Assembly: GCF_025979885.1 (NCBI RefSeq)
Contig: NZ_CP110139.1
Location: forward strand, 4,112,001 to 4,176,000
From: Hymenobacter sp. YIM 151500-1
Lineage (GTDB): Bacteria; Bacteroidota; Bacteroidia; Cytophagales; Hymenobacteraceae
Direction of reading: 5' to 3'
DNA: 64,000 nt
Below are positions 58,441 to 64,000 of this stretch, one piece after another (the stretch's first letter is position 1; the number at the start of each line of letters is the position of its first letter). Position numbers and translations under genes: made by a program. A model generated the notes under the pieces. That model was given only the letters and a program-made list of their open reading frames with translations. It was not told the origin of the DNA and did no database searches.

Positions 58441-59880
58441 TTATGCGGGCGTAGCCGCCAGGGTTTCGGTAAACGAATTGGCAAACGCCAGCAGGTGCTC
58501 CTCGCGGAAAGCGCCGCTCAGAATCTGCAAGCCGATGGGCAGGCCTTGGGAATCCTGGCCGGCGGGCACCGAAATGGCCGGTACGCCAGCCAGGGAGGCC
58601 TGCACGGTGAAAATGTCCGCCAGGTACATAGCCAGCGTGTCCTTGTTCACGTCGCCGATGTGGAAGGCCGTGGTGGGCGTGGTGGGCAGCACCAGGAAAT
58701 CGTACTGGCGCAGCAGCTCGTCGGTGGTGTCCTTGATCAGGCGGCGCACCTGCTGGGCTTTGGTGTAGTAGGCGTCGTAGTAGTCGGCCGACAGCACGAA
58801 GGTGCCCAGCAAAATCCGGCGCTGCACCTCGGGCCCGAAGCCCTGGGCGCGGGTTTTCTTGTAGAGCGACTCCAAGTCGGTGGCTTCGGGGGCGCGGTAG
58901 CCGTACTTCACCCCGTCGTAGCGGCTCAAGTTGGAGGACGCCTCGGCCGTAGTCAGGATGTAGTACGTCGGGACAATGTAGTCCAGGTAGGGAAACTCCA
59001 CAGCTTCTACCACGTGGCCTTGCCCGCGCAGCAGGTCCAGGGCCTGCTCGGTGGCGGCTTTGATTTCCGGGTTCAGGCCCGGCCGCTCCAGGCAGTCCCG
59101 GATGTAGCCGATGCGGTAGTGGGGCGCGGGCGTCAGTAGCTGGCTGTAGGCCGGCACCGGGCGCTGGCTCACGGTGCTGTCAAAATTGTCGGGGCCGGCC
59201 ATGACTTCCAGCAGCAGGGCCGCATCTTCCACCGAGCGGGTCAGCGTGCCAATCTGGTCGAACGACGAGGCGTAGGCAATCAGCCCGTAGCGCGAAATGC
59301 GCGAGTAGGTAGGCTTAAAGCCGACAATGCCGCAGAAAGCCGCCGGCTGCCGCACCGAGCCGCCCGTGTCGGAGCCGATGGAAGCCAGGCACATATCGGC
59401 CTGCACCGCCACGGCTGAGCCCCCCGACGAGCCGCCGGGCACTCGCTCCGGGTCGATTTCGTTGCGGGCCGGGCCGAAGTAAGACGTTTCGTTGGAAGCG
59501 CCCATGGCAAACTCGTCGCAGTTCTGGCGCCCAATCAGGATGGCGTCCTCGTCGAGCAGGCGCTGCACGGCCGTGCCCGTAAACAGGGACTTGAAGCCGT
59601 CGAGGATGTGGCTGCTGCTTTGCAGGCTGTGGCCTTCGTAGGCCAGCACGTCCTTCAGCCCAATCACCATGCCGGCCAGCTTGCCGGCCGTGCCGGCGGC
59701 GAGCTTGGCGTCCACGGCCTCGGCCTGGGCGCGGGCCTCCTCGGGCCACACTTCCAGAAAGGCATTGAGGTGTTGTTTGCGCTGGATGTTATCCAGATAA
59801 TACTCCACGAGCTGACGACAGGTCGTGGTGCCTGCCGTCAGCTCGTGACGAACTTCCGTGAGCGAGTTGAAGCGTCTCAA
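58441..59880 (-). CDS. gatA: Aspartyl/glutamyl-tRNA amidotransferase subunit A
   Basis: 479 residues. The amidase signature and triad are complete: Lys76 in GMVIGLKDVLAYEG, Ser151 in VPGGSSGGSAVAV, Ser175 in GSDTGGSVRQPAAFCGIVGFKPTY. These correspond to Lys79, Ser154 and Ser178 of S. aureus GatA. GatCAB converts mischarged Glu-tRNA(Gln) or Asp-tRNA(Asn) to Gln/Asn-tRNA. gatB and gatC are not in the window. The gene starts 13 bp after the stop of an upstream tatA-like gene, so it is probably in an operon with two TatA proteins. Confidence 0.95.
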   Translation of the reverse strand: MRRFNSLTEVRHELTAGTTTCRQLVEYYLDNIQRKQHLNAFLEVWPEEARAQAEAVDAKLAAGTAGKLAGMVIGLKDVLAYEGHSLQSSSHILDGFKSLFTGTAVQRLLDEDAILIGRQNCDEFAMGASNETSYFGPARNEIDPERVPGGSSGGSAVAVQADMCLASIGSDTGGSVRQPAAFCGIVGFKPTYSRISRYGLIAYASSFDQIGTLTRSVEDAALLLEVMAGPDNFDSTVSQRPVPAYSQLLTPAPHYRIGYIRDCLERPGLNPEIKAATEQALDLLRGQGHVVEAVEFPYLDYIVPTYYILTTAEASSNLSRYDGVKYGYRAPEATDLESLYKKTRAQGFGPEVQRRILLGTFVLSADYYDAYYTKAQQVRRLIKDTTDELLRQYDFLVLPTTPTTAFHIGDVNKDTLAMYLADIFTVQASLAGVPAISVPAGQDSQGLPIGLQILSGAFREEHLLAFANSFTETLAATPA

Positions 59881-59893
59881 ATCGAAAAGAAGG

Positions 59894-60277
59894 TTAAGCG
59901 AGTTGGTCGAGGCGGGGCCGGTCTTCGGGAGTGTGCGAAGGCGGCGGCGTGGCAGCGTCAGGAGCTGCGGGCGTTACGACCGGCGGGGCGGGCACATCCT
60001 GGGCCGAGGGCGCCGGAATGGCCGGCTGCACGGGCTCTTGGGTGTAGGCGTGCGGCTGCTGAAACTGCTGCTGGTAGGGCGACTGGGGCTGGCCGGCGTT
60101 TTCAAACTCGCTGCGAATCTCGCGGGAGGCGTCTTTGAATTCCCGGATGCCCTTGCCCAGGCCGCGCGCCAGTTCCGGAATCTTGTTGGCCCCGAAGAAA
60201 ATCAGAATGACAACCAGGATGAGCATAATCTCACCGCCGCCCAGGTCGCCCAGAAAAAGAAGAAAAGGCGTACTCAT
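59894..60277 (-). CDS. TatA/TatE-like twin-arginine translocase subunit (long form)
   Basis: 127 residues. A single N-terminal membrane helix (GGEIMLILVVILIFFGANKIPELARGLG) with the FG hinge is followed by the amphipathic helix KGIREFKDASREIRSEFENAG. A Gln/Pro/Ala-rich tail of about 70 residues is longer than in most TatA proteins. TatA oligomers form the passage for folded proteins with twin-arginine signals. A second tatA-like gene lies 12 bp upstream. No tatC is present in the window. Confidence 0.9.
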   Translation of the reverse strand: MSTPFLLFLGDLGGGEIMLILVVILIFFGANKIPELARGLGKGIREFKDASREIRSEFENAGQPQSPYQQQFQQPHAYTQEPVQPAIPAPSAQDVPAPPVVTPAAPDAATPPPSHTPEDRPRLDQLA

Positions 60278-60289
60278 GGCACAGGCAGA

Positions 60290-60514
60290 TTAGTAGCGCG
60301 GGGCTGTGGGGTCGTTGGGATTCGCCGGCCGGTCCCGGAACTCGGGTTTCTCCTCCTTCGAGGCGTCCTTGAACTCCCGAATGCCCTGGCCCATGCCGCG
60401 GAACAGCTCAGGAATGCGCTTCGCGCCGAACAGGAGGATAATGGCGACGATAATGAGGAGGATTTCGGTGGTGCCGAGTCCGCCAAATGCAAGCAGAAAA
60501 GGGGCAGAATTCAT
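60290..60514 (-). CDS. TatA/TatE-like twin-arginine translocase subunit (short form)
   Basis: 74 residues. The membrane helix and FG hinge are present (GTTEILLIIVAIILLFGAKRIPELFRGMG), followed by QGIREFKDASKEEKPEFRDRP. It is very similar to the downstream TatA-like protein in the first 50 residues, which points to a tandem duplication, but it lacks the long tail. The two proteins are probably co-expressed; which acts as TatA and which as TatE/B cannot be told from sequence. Confidence 0.92.
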   Translation of the reverse strand: MNSAPFLLAFGGLGTTEILLIIVAIILLFGAKRIPELFRGMGQGIREFKDASKEEKPEFRDRPANPNDPTAPRY

Positions 60515-60808
60515 GGGTCAATGGCTGGCTAGCCGTTTGGAGTGGCAAAGCTTCCTATACGCAGTGCAGAGCACAAAAGGATTGGTAAAGGTACCCGATA
60601 ATTTTCAAATCAGTTCCTCGCTCCCGCCATTTCAACGAGCCTGTGGGCCCTGCTTGGCAAATGGTTGGGTTGGCCGGGCAAATGAGGAGCTTCAGCGGAT
60701 TGAGAGCTGCTAACCCTCAATTCGTGTGCTATTTGCTAGTCGGTTTGGTGGGCTTTGCTGGCAGTGAGCAGCAAGTCGCTCTACTTCTTACTTGCTATTT
60801 CTTACCCG

Positions 60809-61777
60809 ATGACTGCTAAAGCGGCGCGTTCTGCCGGAGCCCGGCCGGCCACACTATTCTCTGCCCATTCCCTGACTCCCGAACCGCTACGGCCGGAAGC
60901 ACCGCACTCTTACGTTACGCTGCCAGCCCTGCCCGAAAACAGCTTGGACAATGTAGTGGAGCTGGCCGCCATCTTCTGCCAAGCGGCCGGAGCGGTACTG
61001 CTGCTGGCCGACGACACCCCAGGGCCGCGGGCAGCACAGCAGATGCCGGGCGGCGCGGAGGTTGAAGCTTGGCTCGGAAAAGTTGTCTGGCACCACGCCC
61101 GGTTGACTTCGGATGTGTTTGAGGTGGAAGAGGCTGCGTTGGAGGCGGGGCTTCAGAGTGAGCCGGCCGCCAGCCAAGCGCCCCGCCGGTTTTGCGCCGG
61201 AGCACCGCTGGTAGCAGCCGATGGCCGGTTGCTGGGCGTGCTCTGCGTCCTCGACACAGTGCCGCGCCGCCTGCTGGAGCCGCAGCGCCACGCCCTGCGC
61301 GTGCTGGCCCGCGAAGTGGTGGCGCACCTGGAGCTGCGGCGGGCCCACCGGCAGTTGGAGCAGGAGCAGGGCCGGCTGGAAAACCTGCGGCACCTGGTGA
61401 TGACGGCTTCTGAGGCGCTGCGTTTTGCGGGCGGCCCCGCCGACGTGTTCATCAAGCAAGACCACAAACTCATGCGGCTGAGCACGGCCGACATCCGCTA
61501 CGTGGAGGCTTTGGGCGACTACGTGAACATCTACACCCGCTACGAGCGGTACACCGTGTACAACACCATGAAAGAGCTAGAGGCCAGGCTGCCCGCCCAC
61601 GACTTCGCCCGCGTCCACCGCAAATATATTGTGCGCCTGGACCGGATTGTCGCCATTGAGTCAGATGCCGTGGTGGTGGAAGCCAGCCGCAGCACCGAGG
61701 CCGCAGCCGGCGTTATTTCGGTACCCATCGGCAACTCGTACAAGGCAGCGCTTCTGGGACGGATTAGCTTGATTTAG
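60809..61777 (+). CDS. GAF-like + LytTR family transcriptional regulator
   Basis: From ATG 60809 (MTAKAARSAGARP) the product has 322 residues. A GAF-like sensor region spans about 30-195 (LVAADGRLLGVLCVLDTVPRRLLEPQRHALRVLAREVVAHLELR). A short coiled coil (HRQLEQEQGRLENLRHLVM) leads to the LytTR DNA-binding domain at about 222-322 (FIKQDHKLMRLSTADIRYVEALGDYVNIYTRYERYTVYNTMKELEARLP, RVHRKYIVRLDRIVAIESD). Such one-component regulators sense a small molecule or redox state; the ligand is unknown. No histidine kinase is nearby. The longer frame from 60755 has no domain. Confidence 0.88.
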   Translation: MTAKAARSAGARPATLFSAHSLTPEPLRPEAPHSYVTLPALPENSLDNVVELAAIFCQAAGAVLLLADDTPGPRAAQQMPGGAEVEAWLGKVVWHHARLTSDVFEVEEAALEAGLQSEPAASQAPRRFCAGAPLVAADGRLLGVLCVLDTVPRRLLEPQRHALRVLAREVVAHLELRRAHRQLEQEQGRLENLRHLVMTASEALRFAGGPADVFIKQDHKLMRLSTADIRYVEALGDYVNIYTRYERYTVYNTMKELEARLPAHDFARVHRKYIVRLDRIVAIESDAVVVEASRSTEAAAGVISVPIGNSYKAALLGRISLI

Positions 61778-61880
61778 GCATCGCCTTACCTATTGCGCCC
61801 GCTGCTCCGGAAAAAGAACATTTCAACGAGAAAAACTAACCTTTCAGCGAATTTGATACACGAAATGCTTCCCCGTAGGC

Positions 61881-62020
61881 TATCTTTCGTCATGTTATCG
61901 GGGATTGCCCCAGAGTTGCTTCGTCTAGTTACTAGGCAGCGGCTCGGGGGGAGGGATTACTGATAGCTAAGTTTGTTTTCATAGCTCAGAAAGACACCGC
62001 ATCCTATGCGGTGTTTTTTT
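61881..62020 (+). ncRNA. Candidate small RNA or leader transcript
   Basis: A promoter-like TATCTTTC at 61881-61888 is followed by about 105 bases without a convincing ORF (a 23-codon frame starts at ATG 61892), then a strong intrinsic terminator: ACACCGCAT / ATGCGGTGT with a 3-base loop and seven T (61994-62020). The preceding gene ends at 61777, so the terminator lies far from it. Either this is an independent short transcript or a long 3' UTR. Confidence 0.35.
61994..62020 (+). terminator. Strong intrinsic terminator
   Basis: Perfect 9-bp stem ACACCGCAT / ATGCGGTGT, loop CCT, then TTTTTTT. The T-run makes it directional for the plus strand, so it ends either the LytTR transcript or the candidate small RNA. 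Confidence 0.9.
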
Positions 62021-62039
62021 ATGCCCGATGGTGGTGAGT

Positions 62040-62292
62040 TGTCATTGCGAGGCGGAGCCAATCCGTCCTTCTCCGGGCGCTAAGCGTCCGACCTAGCTAA
62101 AGCTTTGCCGTGGCGCCTCACCCCCCAGCCCCCTCTCCGAAAAAGGAGAGGGGGAGCCTGGCGTCATATTATACAACTGGTTCCTGACTTCTAGCAGATG
62201 TCAGGGGTTTTTCGTACTCGGTTGCTTGGATAGAGAAAAGGACGGCTTGACGCCGCTTGATGCGCGGAATGTCCTGCCTCCGCGCAATGACA
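62040..62292. repeat. Composite repeat: family F arms with inserted family B element
   Basis: Outer arms begin TGTCATTGCGAGGCGGAG and end with a divergent inverted counterpart (CCTCCGCGCAATGACA); both arms share CCGTCCTT..CTC further in. Inside, at 62116-62158, is a family B element (CCTCACCCCCCAGCCCCCTC to GAGAGGGGGAGCC) flanked on both sides by TGGCG. It lies downstream of the envC-like stop codon. Confidence 0.75.
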
Positions 62293-62297
62293 GCGGG

Positions 62298-63659
62298 CTA
62301 CTTGCGGCCCAGCCAGTTTTCGGGGTTGAGGTTGGAGCTGTTGTGCCAGACTTGAAACTGGACTTCGGCCGTGCCTTCGGCGTCGGTGTAGACGGTGCCG
62401 ATGGGTTGGCGGGCCTGGATGGTCTGGCCTTCGCTTACGCTTACGCTGCGCAGCTTGGCGTACACCGTGAAGTAGTCGCCGTGCTGCACCATCACAATGG
62501 TGTTCATGCCGGGCACGCTGGCTACGGTCAGCACCTTGCCGTCGTAGACGGCGCGTACGGGCTCCCCGGAGGTGGTCTGGATGTCGACGCCGCGGTTTTC
62601 GACCACCACGTTTTTCAGCACGGGGTGGTTGTGGCGGCCGAAGCGCTGGCTGATGAAGCCCCGGCCCACGGGCCAGGGCAGGCGGCCCCGGTTTTCGCGG
62701 AAGGAAGAGGCCAGCTCGGCGGTTTCGGGGGTGAGCGTAACCCGGTCGGTGCGCTCAGCGGCCGTTTCGGCAGCGGCTTCGGCGGCGGAGCCGGTGCGGG
62801 AGGTGGCGCCGGGGCTGCGTGAGGGGCTGGTAGCACCGGATGAGCGGCGGGCCGTGGCGGCACCGCGGGCGGCGGCTCGCCGGGCGGCGCGGGCAATTTC
62901 TTCGCGCACCCGCTGGGCAATCAGGTTGTCGAGGCGACGCACGCCCTGCTGGCGCCGGGCCAGCTCCTGGCGCAGGTTCTGCTCCTGCTGGGTCAGCTTG
63001 GTAACTACCTGGTCCTGCTGGGTTTTCAGCGTCAGCAGGTTGCGCTTCTCCGACAGCTGGGTGTTGAGCAGCTGGCCTTTCTCGTTCTGCTTCACCCGCA
63101 GGCCGGTAAGCTGGGTGCTCAGGCGCTGCTGGGTGTTGCTGATTTGGGCGGCCTGGGCCTTGCGCACCTCGGCGTACTGCTGAATGTAGCGCAGGCGCAG
63201 CATAAGCTGGTTGAACGACTCCGACGCAAACAGGAACATGATGCGGTTGTAGCCGTTGGCCGTTTTGGAGCCGGCATAAATCAGGCGGGCGTACTCGGCC
63301 TTGAGCTGCTCCAGGCTCTGGCGGGTGCGCTGCACCTGGGTTTCGGTCTGACGCACGTCGGTTTCCAGGTAGCGCAGCTCGTTGCTGATGTCCTTGATGA
63401 CATTCTGCTGCACGTTCAGCTTTTCCTTCAAGGCGTTCAGCTGGCCCACGGAGGCTTGCTTCTGGCGCTGGGTCTGCTCCAGAATGCGGCTGGTTTCGCG
63501 GATGCGCCGCAGGGTGTTGCGCCGCTCCCGCTCCAGCTGGGCCTTGGTTTTGCGGCCGCTGCGCTGGGCCGCTGCTTCCGTCGGCAGCAGCAACAGGAGG
63601 ACGGCCCAGCACAGCAGCAGAAGCGGCAGCAGCTGCCCGAATCTACTTTTTACGCGCAT
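62298..63659 (-). CDS. EnvC-like murein hydrolase activator with degenerate LytM domain
   Basis: 453 residues. Signal peptide (QLLPLLLLCWAVLLLLLPTEAAAQ), long coiled coil (about 30-280), then a LytM/M23 domain (about 320-453: RFGRHNHPVLKNVVVENRGVDIQTTSGEPVRAVYDGKV). The M23 zinc-binding His of the HxxxD motif is replaced by Asn355 (NRGVD), and the usual HxH near the C-terminus reads EVQFQ (Gln434). The domain is therefore probably not a peptidase but an amidase activator, as in E. coli EnvC. It shares a 17-bp overlap with the upstream DUF4292 gene, so translation is coupled. Confidence 0.9.
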   Translation of the reverse strand: MRVKSRFGQLLPLLLLCWAVLLLLLPTEAAAQRSGRKTKAQLERERRNTLRRIRETSRILEQTQRQKQASVGQLNALKEKLNVQQNVIKDISNELRYLETDVRQTETQVQRTRQSLEQLKAEYARLIYAGSKTANGYNRIMFLFASESFNQLMLRLRYIQQYAEVRKAQAAQISNTQQRLSTQLTGLRVKQNEKGQLLNTQLSEKRNLLTLKTQQDQVVTKLTQQEQNLRQELARRQQGVRRLDNLIAQRVREEIARAARRAAARGAATARRSSGATSPSRSPGATSRTGSAAEAAAETAAERTDRVTLTPETAELASSFRENRGRLPWPVGRGFISQRFGRHNHPVLKNVVVENRGVDIQTTSGEPVRAVYDGKVLTVASVPGMNTIVMVQHGDYFTVYAKLRSVSVSEGQTIQARQPIGTVYTDAEGTAEVQFQVWHNSSNLNPENWLGRK

Positions 63660-64000
63660 AGCCTTTGGGCACCGAAAACGGGAAGGAAAGCCGTTCCTTG
63701 TCCAGGTCGACGTTGCGGTATTGCACCGACACGGTGGCCGGCTTGCCCTGGGGCTGCTTCAGCTGAAGCAGGGTAGCGTGGGCAAACAGCTGGTTACGTG
63801 GGGGCAGGGGCTGGAAGGCGGAATAGTCGACGGTGAGGCTGTTCTGGGTTTGCTGGTCCTGCACCGAGAGCTGCTGCACCCGGCCCTTGGCAATGTCGAT
63901 GAGCTGCTGCACCAACAGGCCACGCTGCTCGTACTGCACCCGCTGCATAGGGCCTTCGGTGGCCACAGTGGGCGCCACCTCGCCGGCCGGGGTGACGGGC
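63643..64000 (-). CDS. DUF4292 family protein (5'-truncated by window)
   Basis: The frame is open to the window edge; about 119 C-terminal residues are seen. The part present (RVQYEQRGLLVQQLIDIAKGRVQQLSVQDQQTQNSLTVDYSAF, then ATVSVQYRNVDLDKERLSFPFSVPKGYARK) matches the C-terminal beta-rich part of DUF4292, an exported LolA/LolB-like family of Bacteroidota. The downstream envC-like gene begins before this one ends. The neighbourhood DUF4292-EnvC is typical of the phylum and suggests an envelope role. Confidence 0.85.
   Translation of the reverse strand, partial: PVTPAGEVAPTVATEGPMQRVQYEQRGLLVQQLIDIAKGRVQQLSVQDQQTQNSLTVDYSAFQPLPPRNQLFAHATLLQLKQPQGKPATVSVQYRNVDLDKERLSFPFSVPKGYARKK

Overview
The window looks like chromosomal DNA from a Bacteroidota bacterium, most likely Hymenobacter or a close relative (Cytophagales). 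This rests on high GC (about 60%), Bacteroidetes promoters of the TTG-N19-TAnnTTTG type, SprA (outer-membrane channel of the type IX secretion system), a protease with a type IX sorting tail, two proteins of the TonB-dependent receptor/plug type, a DUF4292 + EnvC pair, the gene neighbourhood maeB-ruvA-sprA-gcvH-vanZ, and many short palindromic intergenic repeats. The genus is an inference from gene content, not from a search.

Layout. 1-8.3 kb: end of a large plug-domain envelope protein, then single housekeeping or hypothetical genes (YdeI/DUF1905, a DsbA-like oxidoreductase, a META+NlpE protein, a DUF6624 lipoprotein) separated by long foldback repeats. 8.4-13.6 kb: an accessory island with a degenerate 21-bp tandem repeat, a HigBA-like toxin-antitoxin pair whose toxin carries a TGA stop, an orphan DUF433 antitoxin-like gene, small coiled-coil proteins, one unknown protein, and a tightly linked AAA ATPase + DUF4276 (Toprim-like) pair that resembles split OLD/PARIS-type anti-phage systems. 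13.7-29.5 kb: DNA repair and core genes (mfd with an in-frame palindromic insertion, NYN-cold shock protein, YajQ, TerC, M36 protease, SpoU methyltransferase, mutS). 29.7-30.5 kb: tRNA-Gly and tRNA-Leu with an HNH endonuclease gene wedged between them, its end overlapping tRNA-Leu. 32-35.7 kb: MoxR ATPase, then a flippase and glycosyltransferase on the other strand. 35.8-40.2 kb: a TonB-dependent receptor and a surface beta-helix lipoprotein, less GC-rich than their neighbours.

40.3-64 kb is mostly core envelope biology: YicC, a secreted M28 peptidase translationally coupled to VanZ, gcvH, sprA, ruvA, a fused malic enzyme/phosphotransacetylase, a LysM lytic transglycosylase, a tatA-tatA-gatA operon, a GAF-like/LytTR regulator, and DUF4292-EnvC at the right edge. 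SprA is the exporter through which the M36 protease would leave the cell; EnvC and the MltD-like enzyme act on peptidoglycan.

The most unusual signals are: a palindromic element family that appears inside the mfd coding sequence, inside the loop of another repeat and inside a third repeat; the AAA/DUF4276 operon with an AT-rich central segment; the HNH gene overlapping a tRNA; a heptamer tract abutting a promoter; and a candidate promoter-to-terminator transcript with no substantial ORF near 61.9 kb. All family assignments were made by reading the sequence; no database search was run.
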